A stretch of 64,000 nucleotides of DNA. Source: Prorocentrum cordatum. Taxonomy: Eukaryota; Sar; Dinophyceae; Prorocentrales; Prorocentraceae. Shown here one piece after another: positions 1 through 10,433 of this stretch. The DNA lies in NCBI GenBank assembly GCA_963575745.1, contig CAUYUJ010019370.1, positions 1-64,000 on the forward strand. Direction: 5' to 3'. Each line of letters begins with the position of its first letter. The first letter of the stretch is position 1. Below the pieces are notes generated by a model. It made no database searches and was not told the origin of the DNA. It was given only the letters and a program-made list of their open reading frames with translations. The position numbers and the translations under genes are program-made.

Positions 1-189
1 GGGGCTCTTGGGATGGGGGGGAAAGGGGTTCGGGAGGGGGGGGGTTTGGTGGGGAGGGGAGTCCCCGTGGTTTGGATCCCGTCGGCGCCGAGTGTTTTGG
101 GGTGGGCACCCCCCGGTTCGAGACGCGCCGCCGCATTTTCCCAATGCAAGCGCCCGTGAAACGCGTTCTCTGTCTCTCTCTCTCTCTGT

Positions 190-310
190 CGATGATGATG
201 GTGGTGATGATGGTGCCGATGCTGATGCTGATGCTGATGCGGATGATTATGATAATGATGCTGGTGCTGGTGATAATGCCGATGCTGATGGTGTTACCGA
301 TGATGGTGAT

Positions 311-365
<55 letters not shown>

Positions 366-555
366 CGGATGGTGATGATGGTGAGGAGAATGATGATGAT
401 GGTGCCGACGCTGATGGTGATGTTGATGTTGATGATGCTGTTGCTGCTGATGCTGCTGCTGCTGATGATGATGATGTTGATGCGGATGCTGATATTTATC
501 ATGATGATGCCGATGCTGATCATGGTGATTCTGATAATTATGATGACGGTGGGAG
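190..555. repeat. (GAT)n/(GCTGAT)n microsatellite
   Basis: This is an imperfect GAT trinucleotide tract, purest at about 313-365, with GCT and GGT interruptions. Open frames of poly-Met, poly-Asp or poly-His on either strand are by-products of the repeat. A short CT dinucleotide run precedes it at about 170-190. The first 170 bases are G-rich and show no gene. Confidence 0.95.
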
Positions 556-648
556 GAGGGAGGGGGGGGAGGAGGAGGAGAGGAGAGGAGAGGAGAGGAG
601 AGGAAAGGAGAGGAGAGGAAAGGATAGGAGAGGAGAGGAGGAACGCGT
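552..648. repeat. GGA/GGAGA purine tract
   Basis: This is a purine-only tract of GGA and AGGAG pentamers directly after the GAT microsatellite. It is one of many GGA tracts in the window. From 650 to about 1360 I see no gene or strong repeat, apart from GATCGCC/GGCGAT-type words near 1060-1160 that resemble the palindromic words at 50810-50960. Confidence 0.85.
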
Positions 649-1364
649 GGGGCTGACTCTTCGAAACGAGGACCCAGCTCTTTCTTTGAAATACGCCTGT
701 AGGAGGACATGCCCGACCTAACTTTAGTTTCTTCGGACATTCGGCTCAACACGATCTCATCTGGTTTTCTGGGTGCTCGAAGGCTGCCCAAGAGAGGCCC
801 CAGCGACATCCCGAAACAGCCAAAGAGGGCGCCAAGAAAAACAAGGAAGGCCTCGTGCTTGTGCCAGTCGTGCGAGGTTCAAAAGGGCCCAACAGAGAGC
901 CTCCCAAGGGGGCATCCTTGGGGGCCCGCCTTGGAGCTGCCTCTTGCCCGGGGGAGCCTTCATTCGTGATGGCACGGGGTGCCTAGGATGACGCCCCTCG
1001 GTCCTCCCTCAGGGGCAACGGTCGGGGGGACAGGCTCAGGGGGTGATGCATCGACCCCCAATCGCCCATGGATCGCCGATAGGAGCCCGAGAGCTGGCCC
1101 CGGCCAGGACCGTCCAGTATCGCCATCAGGGGCTGGTCGCTGATCTGTCGGCGATGTATCGCCAATTCCAGATGGACGTTTCCCCCCCGTGAGCCTGTCC
1201 CCCCTAACGTCTCCCCATAGCCCCCATAGTCCCCACACAATACGGCCCGAGAGGGACCACGACGCACTCCACGAGGTGTCAAAGATGGACCAATAGTCCA
1301 CCATGATACTTCTGAGATCTCCAGAGGCCCCAGCGGCCTCCCAACACCGCTCAAAAGGTTGCAA

Positions 1365-1388
1365 TCCGTATCACAAAATTGGCTCAAG
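1365..1388 (+). other. Weak spliced-leader-like segment
   Basis: TCCGTA and TGGCTCAAG, the two ends of the dinoflagellate spliced leader, occur in the right order. They are separated by nine bases instead of seven, and the middle does not match. It may be a decayed relic or chance. It is much weaker than the copy at 19775. Confidence 0.2.
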
Positions 1389-1479
1389 CCGTTTCTGGCT
1401 CAGCATTTGGGCGAAGATTTGTTTTACCGTCCAGATCTGGAGCCCTGCACAATACTGCAGCACCCCCACTCCAGGCACC

Positions 1480-2160
1480 GCAGGGATGCCGAGTTTTGCG
1501 GGCGACAGTCTCCATCCCGTCAGCGAGCAGCGACCAAGGCCAGTGTTGGCGTGGGCGGAGGCATCCAGCGTGGCGCCCGCACCGAGGCAGCCCTCGACTC
1601 CCAGGGTGGCCCGCGGGCGCCCCTGCGGAGTGGGCCACGGCGGGGCCGTGCCGGGCCCCGGCGGCCTCGGCCCCAACAGGATCCGCAGACCCCATTCGCT
1701 CCGAGCTCCCCAGGGTTCGGCACCTGTGGCTCTCGAAGACCTTCCCAACACGAGGAGTTGGCCGCCGCGCCATGGGGGGGCGGTAAAAACGGGGGGCAGC
1801 GAGGGCTGCAGAAAAGGGGCTTTTGAGGGTTTCTGTAGGGCCCGAAGAGGCCCTTTCGGGCCCCAGAGGGGAGGATTTCAAGGCCCTCAGAGTACACCTT
1901 TGTCCCCCCCATCATCGCCCCCCATTACGCGACGCCCAAAGGAGGCTCGACATGCGCATCCGCGAGCCTCGCATGGGCAGCCGCACGTCACGCCGGCTCT
2001 TGGCCGGAGCCTTCGCGCCGCCCGAGTTGTTGCCGGGAGTGGAGCTGGCCAGCGGCGGGGCAGTGGGCAACCAGGCGAGCGACATCGAGGCCACCTGCGT
2101 CCAGGATCTGCCGAGTCCTGGCCAGAACATCTCCCGCAGGTCGGGCGTGTGGTAATGAGG
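1480..2160 (+). other. GC-rich exon-like island, unassigned
   Basis: This is non-repetitive GC-rich sequence with open frames on both strands. The plus frame ending at 2155 reads cleanly from about 1945 and carries the string ASDIEATCVQDLPSPGQN before a stop. No family is recognisable, strand and frame are not secure, and splice sites were not resolved. It may contain one or more exons of the same unknown gene as the islands at 2455-2885. Confidence 0.2.
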
Positions 2161-2331
2161 GGTGACCTACATGGGGGGTGGAGAAAAGGGCCCTACAGAG
2201 GCCCCTTAGGCCTTTGGGCCCCTTTAGGAGCCAGCAGGGGCCTAAAAGGGTCCCTAAACGGCCCCGTCTGGGTCCTTCGTCGGACGGTGCTAGGACGAGG
2301 ACAAATTCGTTCCAGAGCGTTCCAGAACGCT

Positions 2332-2357
2332 CTCAGAGCGTTTCGGAACGCTCTGAG
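2332..2357. repeat. Perfect 11-bp hairpin with TCGG loop
   Basis: CTCAGAGCGTT and AACGCTCTGAG form a perfect 11-bp stem closed by the four bases TCGG. Related GCGTTCC/GGAACGC words precede it from about 2310. No adjacent gene gives it an obvious role. Confidence 0.6.
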
Positions 2358-2456
2358 AAGGCCGCGGTGCCCGAGACATCCTCCAGAGCCGCTGGATCTC
2401 AGAGATTCTCGATTTACCCTCACCTGATTTCATTTTCGCCCTGGCTTCGTTTCAGG

Positions 2457-2708
2457 GAGCAAGACGAGCAGCGAGCGGACGGAGGTCACCCCATGGAGGC
2501 CCCCCCGACTGCCACCCGCCCGAGCAGGCCGCCCGTCTTCGACGAGCGTGAGAGGATCCCGTGCTCCCTCCTGGGCCCCAGCCGGTTCGGCCGCGAGCCG
2601 GCCGAGCCCGCGCGTCCCGGAGAGGGGGTGCCTGGCCAGGCTCGCCCCCGCCTCGCCACGAGGTCGCTATCGGCGAGGGGGGGAAGGCGCCTGGCCTCCA
2701 GCAGCTGA
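2457..2708 (+). other. Possible exon behind a pyrimidine-rich acceptor
   Basis: A pyrimidine-rich stretch ending in GTTTCAG (about 2440-2456) is followed by non-repetitive GC-rich sequence, open in two plus frames up to about 2708. One frame reads PTATRPSRPPVFDERERIPC. No family is recognised. It was called only because a plausible 3' splice site precedes it and another acceptor follows at 2740. Confidence 0.2.
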
Positions 2709-2740
2709 CACTCTTTTTTTTTTTACCGGCGCAGACGGGG

Positions 2741-2890
2741 CTGGACGAAGACACGGCGACGAGCGACGAGCGACGAGCGACATACGAATATGAGACGACC
2801 GGCGGCGGCGCAGGGAAAGGAGGGCGGGAGTCGAAGAAGAAAAAACGCCACAAACATAAGCCTTTCGGCGTTCCGCGCGAATCTCTTGGT
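2741..2890 (+). CDS. Candidate exon with basic Lys/His/Arg cluster
   Basis: The preceding bases are a run of T followed by ACCGGCGCAG, the best-looking 3' splice site in this part of the window. The frame beginning ACG GGG CTG GAC reads an acidic segment (TGLDEDTATSDERRATYEYE), a Gly stretch, then the basic cluster ESKKKKRHKHKPF, which resembles a nuclear localisation signal. The open frame runs on into the hairpin element at 2884, so the exon probably ends near 2885. The product is unknown and the exons on either side are not established. An alternative is chance coding in GC-rich sequence. Confidence 0.3.
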
Positions 2891-2979
2891 TCCGCGCTGC
2901 CCCCCCCCCCGGCGGCGCCTCCGGCACCGCCCCTGGCGCGCTCCGCGCGCCAGAGAGGGGGGATTAGCATAGATCCAAG
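2884..2979. repeat. ~100-bp hairpin element, copy 1
   Basis: The element has imperfect outer arms (CTTGG...GCGCTGCCCCCC on the left, GGGGGG...ATCCAAG on the right). Its inner core is the near-perfect hairpin TGGCGCGC-TCC-GCGCGCCA. The same layout and core occur at 49200-49285 inside an intron of the SDR gene, so this is a small dispersed element rather than chance. Confidence 0.6.
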
Positions 2980-2999
2980 ATCTAAGAAATCCGCTCGGC

Positions 3000-3545
3000 G
3001 CGCCAAAAGTTTATCCCAGATTTTTGGGGGGGATGGGGGGAGTCCCCCCCCCGGACTTGTAAAAATAGATAGGGAAGTAACCCTCGTGTCCTGCGGTTCG
3101 CGACCCATGCTTTCTGCACTTCTATGGCAGTGACCTTCGGCGAGGGTCTTGTGTCCTCTCGCGTGCTCTCTCCGATCAACCTCGACTGTAACGCGCGGCC
3201 TCGGACGGAGTCGGAGACCCAGGCGAGTTGCCTAGGCGAGATGCCCTAAGCATGGGTGTGGGGAAGACGTCGTATGGATCGTCGTATGGATCGAAGCGGA
3301 GCGGAACCATAGGACAATGAGTCATCCGAGAACGAAACACATCCTGGACAGGATATGGAAGCACGATTTAAAAGAGGTGCGGAAAACACTCACAGCAAAT
3401 TATCTCAGTGCGACCCTACCTAGGAGTTGGAGCATTTAGGAAAGCAACAACTACATCTACACCGACAGCTACATTTACATCTACACCTGCATATACATCT
3501 ACATCAACATCAACAGCGAGACTCACATCTACATCTACGTCTATA
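3000..3545. other. Gene-free stretch
   Basis: I see no gene. A 12-base word (TCGTATGGATCG) is repeated in tandem near 3270-3296. From about 3450 CTACAT/ACATCT words lead into the pentanucleotide array. Confidence 0.5.
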
Positions 3546-3547
3546 AT

Positions 3548-4115
3548 AGCTATGCTATGCTGCGCTATGCTATGCTTTGCAATGCTGCGCTATGTTGCGC
3601 TATGTTGCGCTATGCTATGCTATGCTATGCTAGGGTACGCTCGGCTGCGCTGTGTTATGCTAGGCTATGCCATGCCATGCTATGCTGCGCTATGTTATGC
3701 TATGCTATGATATGCTGCGCTATGCAATGCTATGCTATGCTATGCTGCGCTATGCTATGCTATGCTATGCTAGACTAGGCTAGGCTATGACATGCTCTGC
3801 TGCGCTATGTTATGCTAGGCTATGCTATGCTATGTGATGCTATGCTGCGCTATGGTATGCTATGCAACGCTATGCAATGCTATGCTGTGCTGTGCAATGC
3901 TGTGCTATGCTATGCTGCGCTGTGCTATGCTAATCAATGCTATGCCATGCTATGCTATGCTATGCTATGCTATGCTATGCAGCGCTATGCTATGCTATGC
4001 TATGCCATGCCATGCCATGCTGAGCTATGATATGCTGTGCTGTGCTATGCTATGCTATATTATGCCTGGCTATGCTAGGCTATGCTGTGCTAATGCTACG
4101 CTGTGCTGCGCTGCG
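3548..4115. repeat. (TATGC)n pentanucleotide array
   Basis: This is about 570 bp of TATGC/TGCGC pentamers with point variants. The Met-Leu-Cys-Tyr-Ala open frames here are translations of the repeat. Confidence 0.95.
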
Positions 4116-4355
4116 CTAAGCTAAAGGTAAGCTAAACTATGTTAGACTAAGCTAAGTCAAGCTAAGCTAAGCTAGGCTAGGCTAAAGCTAAGCTAAGCTA
4201 AGCCAAGCTAAGCCAAGCTAAGCTAAGCTAAGCTAAGCTAAGCTAAGCTCAGGTGACATATGCTAAATAAGCTAAGCTAAGCTAGGCTAGGCTAGGCTAG
4301 GCTAGGCTAGGCAAATCTAAGCTAAGTTAAGCTAAGCTAAGCTAAGCTGGGTGAA
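4116..4355. repeat. (TAAGC)n/(TAGGC)n pentanucleotide array
   Basis: The TATGC array passes directly into a related pentamer array with TAAGC and then TAGGC units. This suggests one founder array that diverged into homogenised blocks. Confidence 0.95.
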
Positions 4356-4439
4356 CCCAGGGGGCGCAACTGGGGAAACCGCGGGGCGGATGCCGGGGGA
4401 ACCGCCCTGGGCGGGTTGCACTGCCCGGCCCTTTAAGCC

Positions 4440-5165
4440 AAGAGGGTAAGAACCCTTCTAGGCATTGCCTAGGTAGGGAATCAGCGACAGGCTGGCGCGG
4501 CAACACCGCCAACGCCTGCGAGGAATCCGACGAACTGGGCAGTCAGCACCGTGCCTGCAGAAGGGTGCCTGCCGCCAGGAAGCCAGTCCCTGGCTCGTCG
4601 ACGGGCGCGGGTTCGAGGGGGGCCAGAGGACAGGCCTCCCCGGGGGCATCCACGTCGGGAGAGCCGGCAGCCACCCGCGCCCCACAGGGAAGGCAGAAAA
4701 GTAACGGCCCCGTGCCATGGACCCGATGGCCATTACACTCGAAGAGAAGCCCGCCCATCTCCGCCCCCACAGCAGAAGCAGATGCAGCAGACTCCACCCC
4801 GAGCCCAGGCCCTCCCCCCGTCGACGCCCCCGAGTGTGATTCAAAACTATACTGCGAGCATCCCCCCCGGCGGGGGGGAAAGGCAGTATCAGTTCCCCCC
4901 TTCCACGCGGGACCGCCACCCCATCTGCTCCACAGCCTGGGCCAAGGCCTGGAGCATGGGAGGCGGAGCGCACTTGGCCCCTGGCTTCAGGAGCGGCTTG
5001 ACACTGGAAGGGGTCTTCGCCATGGCCAAACAGCGCCTGCACTGCACCGCGGTCGTCGAACCCGGGGCCAGGGGTACAGGATCGTGCGCGATCAACCCAA
5101 GTTTATCCGTAAGGGCTCCCTCTCTCGGAGAATGGGCCATGGAAGGGCGAAGTCATGAGGCTTTG
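4440..5165 (+). other. GC-rich island open in three frames, unassigned
   Basis: This is non-repetitive sequence open in two plus frames (to 5158 and 5195) and one minus frame (4458-5042). One plus frame ends in RIVRDQPKFIRKGSLSRRMG before a stop. No domain is recognisable and the correct strand cannot be chosen. It sits between the pentanucleotide array and the 74-bp tandem array. It may be an old retroelement fragment or exons. Confidence 0.2.
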
Positions 5166-5204
5166 GCTTCGCGGTGCAGCAGTGTTGGGACCTGATTGTT
5201 TTTT

Positions 5205-6045
5205 TCGACCCTGACCCTACGGATCTGCGTGAGGGGTGCCGCCGAATTTCAGAAATGCGGCAAATCCTTTGTGTTTTTGCACCCTGACCCTACGGATCTG
5301 TGCCGCCGAATTTGAGAAAGGTGACACATCCGATTGTTTTTGGCCCCTGACCCTGCCAATCTGCGTGAGGGGTGCCGCCGAATTTCAGAAACGTGGGAAC
5401 TCCCTTGTGTTTTTGGACCCTGACCCTGCCAATCTGCATGAGGGTGCCGCCGAATTTCTCAGAAATGTGACAAAACCTTTGTGTGTTTTTGGACCCTGAC
5501 CCCGCCGATCTGCGTGAGGGGTGTCACCGAATTTCAGAAAAGTTGCAAATCCCATGTGTTTTTGCACCCTGACCCCGCCAATCTGCGTGAGGGGTGTCAC
5601 CGAATTTCGCAAATCCTTTGTGTTTTTGGACGCTGACCCAGCCGATCTGCGTGAGGGGTGCTTCCAAATTTCAGAAATGTGGCAAAGCTCTTGTGTTTTT
5701 GGACCCTGACCCTACGGATCTGCATGAGGGGTGCCGCCGAATTTTAGAAATGTGGCAAATCCCATGTGTTTTTGGACCCTGACCCCGCCGATCTGCGTGA
5801 GGGGTGCCGCCGAATTTCAGAAATGTGTCAAATCCCCTGTGTTTTTGGAACCTGACCCTACGGATCTGCATGAGGGGTGCCGCCGATTGTTTTAGAAATG
5901 TAGCAAAACCTTTGTGTTTTTGGACCCTGACCCCGCCGATCTGCGTGAGGTGTGCCACCGATTTTTTTAGAAATGTGGCAAATCCTTTTCTGTGTTTTTT
6001 GGACCCTGACCCCGCCGATCTGCGTGAGGGGTGTAAATTTTTACC
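5205..6045. repeat. Tandem array of ~74-bp units
   Basis: About twelve units start at roughly 5222, 5296, 5360, 5432, 5508, 5580, 5645, 5719, 5790, 5864, 5939 and 6018. Each contains ATCTGCGTGAGGGGTGCCGC, then GAATTTCAGAAATG, then GTGTTTTTGGACCCTGACCC. Units diverge by substitutions and small indels. There are no variable spacers, so it is not a CRISPR array. The short open frames within it are repeat translations. Confidence 0.95.
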
Positions 6046-6117
6046 CACTAGCAATTCAGACAATACGATTTGGGTGTGGTAAAAATGCCCGTTTTGGGCC
6101 TCCCCCCCTCGCGCGGT

Positions 6118-6178
6118 CGATCAACAAGGAACAGTAAGCAGCAAGAAGTCAACAAGGAACAGTAAGCAGCAAGAAGCA
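6118..6178. repeat. 28-bp direct duplication
   Basis: The segment TCAACAAGGAACAGTAAGCA plus GCAAGAAG occurs twice in direct succession. Confidence 0.8.
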
Positions 6179-6699
6179 GAATTGTAAGAGTGGAAACTGG
6201 AAGCTGCAACTGGTACAGGAAACTGCGAACCTCCGGCCTACAGCCTGGTGGCCCCACAAGGGGGCTGCCGGATCACACCTGGGAACTACAGGCTTGGGAG
6301 GTGGTGGATCACACTCCTAGGCCTCGGGGTGGAAGCTAATCAGCTGTACTGGTCGGGACAAAAACTCAAGCGTGATTTTGCAATTCCGCACCTCGTTTTG
6401 AAGGGCACTGACCGCTACTTCAGCAATAGCCACATCATTAGCTCCGAGCTTGGCGAAACAATCTGCCCACGCATTGCCCATTAACCTCCAAAGCTCGTCA
6501 GGCGCCGCTTGCGCCTCGACGAGCTCCTTCAGCGTCCTGAGCGCTAAAGTCCAAAAGAACGACGGCCTGCCTCCAGCTGGGGGCGTTTCGGGAGAGACCC
6601 GACTCAAGACCAATGTCCCAGGCCTGGCCCTCGCGAACGAAACCCAAATGATCACTAATTATGGTGACATCAGGAGGCCCCGAACGCATGTCCCCGCCG

Positions 6700-6850
6700 G
6701 GCCCCGCTCGAGATATCGAGATATCGAGTCCTATCGAGTTCGGGCCCGGCCCCGCCCCCCAAGATCGGGATGTCGAGACATCCAAAGATCGAGTCCACGC
6801 CCAGCCGCGCCCCCCGATACCGAGATATCTAGATATAGAGTCTGGGCGAA
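6700..6850. repeat. GATATCGAG palindromic words
   Basis: Repeated GATATCGAG, TATCGAG and GAGATATCTAGATATAGAG words alternate with GC-rich spacers. No gene is apparent. Confidence 0.5.
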
Positions 6851-6899
6851 AAAGCAGCCCGGTTCTCCGGGACGCCTGACCCCGGCGTTGAGTGCCACG

Positions 6900-7775
6900 T
6901 CCACCCCAGGCGAATTGGCAACGCAATGCAGAGCGCCGCGCCTCGAGTTGTGGCTGTTTGGCATTTCGGCCATCGCCAGCAAAGCCTGATGCCCTCGCAT
7001 TTTTGCCTTCCAGCCTTCTTTCTCTTCTGACGCCCCGCAAACTTATATAAGCAGAGGGCGATCGATCTGGCGCTCTTGCAGCCATCACTGTCGAGAGAGA
7101 CAGCGACTGTAATCTGTGCCACGTCCTCCCCAAGCGAATTGGCGACGCGATGCAGTGTGCCGCGCCTCGAGCTGCAGCTGTCTGGCCTCTCGGCCCTCGC
7201 CGGCTGGCCCTCGGCAGCTCTCCTCCGCGCCGCGCCGAATACCAATTTAGGACGCTGAAGGCAACCATTGCTTTCGCGACTCATTTTGCATGCAACTTCT
7301 GTTTTTGTCACGATGCGCATTCCGCTCACACCCACCAAGCAAAGAGCGGCGCCCGCGGCGGGGCGCCTCTGCGATGCGGAGCAGGTCGGCGCCATGTCGA
7401 GGTCGACGCCGTCCCGCTCCATCTCGTAGGCTCGCGGCCACGCGCGTGGATCTCCTGTTTCAGATAGTGCGCCGTGCCTCAAATAGTGTTGCATGAAGGC
7501 AAAGCCCCTGACGCAGCCGGCTGTCCATTGCGAAACCCGAGTCTTGGACCCTGGGTCGCTTGTGGCAGTACTTGACTCGTACGGCGAACAGACTCAAGAG
7601 CCGATGGCAGGGTGTTGGGTGGGTTTAGTGGTGGGGGAGGCGGAGCGCCGGCGGCTCGACGATCGGGTCGATTTTTCACCGGCCCGGACGGGGCGGGCGA
7701 ATTGGCGTCGCAATGCAGAGCGCCGCTTTTCGAGTTGCAGCTGTCGCGTCTCTCGGCCGTCGCAAGCTTGCCGCG
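6900..7775. repeat. Three dispersed copies of a ~75-bp segment
   Basis: Copies at about 6908-6980, 7133-7205 and 7698-7770 share GCGAATTGGC, CGC-ATGCAG and CGAGTTG/CGAGCTG followed by GGCTGT or AGCTGT and CTCGGCC. The intervening sequence differs. Open frames on both strands are not conserved between copies. The GCGAATTGG start resembles cloning-vector sequence only superficially. From 6180 to 6690 I see no gene. Confidence 0.6.
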
Positions 7776-7884
7776 CTAGCGCAGCAAGCCAACAAGACTC
7801 GAACGTGCCGCTGCTGGATAATTCCCCCTGCTATTTCTGTTGTCACCTTCATCTCTCTTCTGTGCCCATTGACCAACTAGTTGT

Positions 7885-8060
7885 TTTTTTTGTTCTCTCT
7901 CTCTCTCTCTCTCCCTCACTATCTATCTCAGAATTCGAAGGCACGCGAAGCGCGAACGACGGCCGTGTATATACACATATACATAGATGTCTACACATGC
8001 ATAAACATGTATGTTATATGTGTATATACATATACATACATATATACACATATTATCAGA
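7885..8060. repeat. CT run and TATACA microsatellite
   Basis: A CT dinucleotide run (about 7896-7915) is followed by TATACATA-type repeats (7965-8055). Between them lies GCACGCGAAGCGCG, reminiscent of the GCGCGCG hairpins that sit beside TA-rich repeats elsewhere. Confidence 0.8.
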
Positions 8061-8157
8061 GTGAGGGGGCCGAACGGTCATTCATTGTCCCTGGTTGCGT
8101 GGCTGAGGTGGGGATCCGTGGTGAGGATTCTGCTTGTTGCGTTATTTGTTTGTTGTC

Positions 8158-8525
8158 GTCGTCCCACCCGCGACCCACCCGTTACCCACCCCGCGACCCA
8201 CCCCCACGACCCAACAGCGATCCACCCCGCGACCCACCCGGGACCCATCCGCGACCCAACCCGCGACCCAACCCGCGACCCACCCCGCGACCCACCCCGC
8301 GACCCACCACGCGACCCAACCCGCGACCCACCCGGCGACCAATCCGCGACGCACCCGTGACACACCCGCGGGGCATTCGCGACCCACCCGCGACCCATCC
8401 CGCGACTCACCCGCGACCCACCCGCGACCCAGCTGCGACCCAACAGCGACCCACCCGCGACCCACCCGCGACCCAACCGCGACCCATTTGCGACCCACCC
8501 GCGACCCACTCGCGACGTACCCATA
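8158..8525. repeat. GCGACCCACCC minisatellite
   Basis: A 9-11 bp unit, GCGACCCACC(C), is repeated about 35 times. A short array of the reverse complement (GGTCGCGGGTG) lies at 45495-45560. Asp-Pro-Pro-Arg and Gly-Ser-Arg-Val frames are translations of it. A 20-base word (GGCGCCTGCGGCGGGCT and flanks) occurs twice just downstream at about 8543 and 8584. Confidence 0.95.
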
Positions 8526-8689
8526 TGGTTTAACGTAAAATCGGCGCCTGCGGCGGGCTGGTTGTATAATTTGTGAAACGTTGGCGCCTGCGGCGGGCTT
8601 CTCCAGAGTCTCGCAGACTGCCGACGTCCCCACCGCCCCCTCACTCTCATCCGCATCGGCGGGGTGCTATGGTATATACCCATGGGCAC

Positions 8690-9478
8690 GAGGCGGGGGA
8701 GGGCCAGGAGGGGGCCCTCAACTCTCCATGGCACCGGGCCGCTAGGGACGCCCCCAGACGGCCCAAGACAGTCATAAAACACATGAAAACGGCCCCGAGA
8801 GGCCTCCGAGAGGCCTACATTCGCGGAAATATCGTTCTCACACGCCCAAGATGGCTCCTGGATGGCCCACAAGGATTCCAACACGGCCCACGGGGTCTCC
8901 AAGAGCAATCCCAAAAGAATACAGTTCTAACACGCCCAGGATGGCCTCCGGATGGCCCAACAACTTTCCAACACGGCCCAAGGGGTCCCCAAGAGCACTC
9001 CCAAAAGGGCTCCAAGAAGCCTAAATCATTGATTTTCCTCAGGGTTTGGGTACATTTTAGCGTTTCTTCCTGTTCAGCTTCCCGACGCTCCAAGACGGTC
9101 CAGGACACCCAAAAATCGTCCAAACAGGCTCCCACGAGGGCGCCGACACGGGCCAGGGCGGCCGCCCCCAGACGGCCCAAGAGAGCCCAAGAATCAAAAA
9201 TCATTGATTTCCTTTGGGTTTTTGATGGATTTTAGCGTTTCTGCCTGTTCAGCTTCCAGCTTCTCGACGCTCCAAGACGGTCCCGGACACCCACATGTCG
9301 TCACGACAGGCCCCCACGAGGGCGCCGAGACGGCCCAGGGACGCCCCCAGACGGCCCAAGACAGCTCCAACACAGATGGAAAGGGCCGCGAGAGACCTCC
9401 AAGAGGGCTACAGTCTCCGAAATATCGTTCTAGCACACCCGAGATTGCCTCCAGATGGCCCAAAAGGCTTCCACCACG
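8690..9478. repeat. GGCC-decamer array, CCAAGA orientation
   Basis: This is a degenerate ~10-bp repeat of the form GGCCCAAGAG/GCCCCAAGAC, interrupted at about 9025-9110 and 9200-9290 by an AT-rich core (TTGATTTCC...TTTTAGCGTTTCT...CTGTTCAGCTTCCCGACGCTCCAAGACGG). The same decamer plus core architecture recurs at several other places in both orientations. No gene is seen. Confidence 0.8.
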
Positions 9479-9480
9479 GC

Positions 9481-9542
9481 CATATGTACGTATGTATGTA
9501 TGTATGTATGTATGTATGTATGTATGTATGTATGTATGTATG

Positions 9543-9576
<34 letters not shown>

Positions 9577-10050
9577 CGTACGTACGTACGTACGTATGTA
9601 CGTACGTACGTACGTACGTACGTACGTATGTACGTCTGTACGTATGTACGTATGTACGTATGTACGTATGTACGTAAGGTAGGTAGGTAGGTAGGTAGGT
9701 AGGTAGGTAGGTAGGTAGCTAGGCAGGCAGGTAGGTAGGTAGGTAGGTAGGTAGGTAGGTATGTGTGTATGTATGTGTGCATGCATGTATGTATGCATGC
9801 ATGCATGCATGCATGTATGCATGTACGTACGTACGTATGCATGTATGTATGTATGTATGTAGGTAGGTAGGTAGGTAGGTAGGTGTATATGTATAGGTAT
9901 ATGTATGTATGCATGTATGTATGTATGTATGTATGTATGTATGCATGTATGTGTATGTATGTATGTATGTATGTATGTATGCATGCATGCATGCATGTAT
10001 GTATGTATGTATGTATGTATGTATGTATGTATGCATCTCCATATATATGT
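9481..10050. repeat. Block-structured tetranucleotide array
   Basis: The array has successive homogenised blocks: GTAT, then GTAC, then GTAG, then GCAT mixed with GTAT, then GTAG and GTAT again. Tyr-Val-Cys-Met and Tyr-Ile-His-Thr frames are translations of it. Confidence 0.95.
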
Positions 10051-10061
10051 ATATATAGATA

Positions 10062-10100
10062 TACACCTACTAGAACCATCGCACGCGCTTCGCGCGCGCT
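10062..10100. repeat. AGAACC...GGTTCT hairpin element, copy 1
   Basis: AGAACC and GGTTCT flank a GC-only inverted repeat (GCACGCGC-TTC-GCGCGCGC). It lies at the edge of a TATA/ATGT microsatellite. Related copies are at 26728-26770 and 37165-37207. Confidence 0.6.
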
Positions 10101-10104
10101 CAGG

Positions 10105-10366
10105 TTCTTCGCCAGGCGAAGTTCAGAATAATGTGCGCGGCTCGAAGGCGAGCGCCACATTTTGAAAACGACCCGCCCTCAATCCGCGAAGCTCTCGCAG
10201 ATCATTGAAACGAGTGTGCGCGGCGCTAAGGCGAGAGCCACATTTTGGAATCGACCCGCCCTCCATCTGTGCCGCTGTTCTCAATGTTTACGCTTCAGGT
10301 ACGCCGGCGAAACGCCCGGCCCGCCCTTCCAACTGGCCTCGGGGTGCGACAGGGAGGAGTTACTTA
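10105..10366 (+). repeat. ~80-bp GCGAGAGCCACATTTTG repeats, copy X
   Basis: Degenerate tandem units of 75-85 bp contain GTGCGCGGCGCTAAGGCGAG, then AGCCACATTTTGGAA, then CGACCCGCCCTC. The stretch ends with the anchor GGCCTCGGGGTGCGACAGGG. The same arrangement with the same anchor is at 17880-18365, on the other side of the LINE. Similar units without the anchor are at 39600-40010. Confidence 0.75.
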
Positions 10367-10367
10367 C

Positions 10368-10382
10368 AAGGAAAAGGAATGG
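10368..10382. repeat. LINE target-site duplication, 3' copy
   Basis: AAGGAAAAGGAATGG is identical over 15 bp to 17525-17539. It borders the 3' tail of the LINE. Because the tail is itself built of GGAATG/GGGAAT, a few bases of the match could come from microhomology. Confidence 0.8.
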
Positions 10383-10407
10383 GAATGGGAATGGGAATGG
10401 GAATGGT
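10383..10407 (-). repeat. LINE 3' tail, (GGGAAT)n on plus strand
   Basis: About four GGGAAT units (ATTCCC on the coding strand) lie 3' of the ORF2 stop. Simple-repeat 3' tails are characteristic of many LINEs and mark the reverse-transcription start. Confidence 0.8.
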
Positions 10408-10433
10408 CAAATCGCGAAGCGAAAAAGGATTAA

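Noticed and set aside
5205-6045. CRISPR-like regular repeats
   Set aside because: Units are contiguous and ~74 bp, with no unique spacers and no cas genes. The context is eukaryotic.
7031-7046. TATATAAG as a TATA box (also near 57988)
   Set aside because: No gene starts downstream, and dinoflagellate promoters are not known to rely on a TATA box.
6908-7770. GCGAATTGG words as vector contamination
   Set aside because: The flanking bases do not continue into lacZ or polylinker sequence, and three diverged copies are present.
9408-10160. 250-codon Tyr-Ile-His-Thr frames, also at 59537-60840
   Set aside because: Direct translations of ATAC/GTAT tetranucleotide arrays, open in several frames on both strands.
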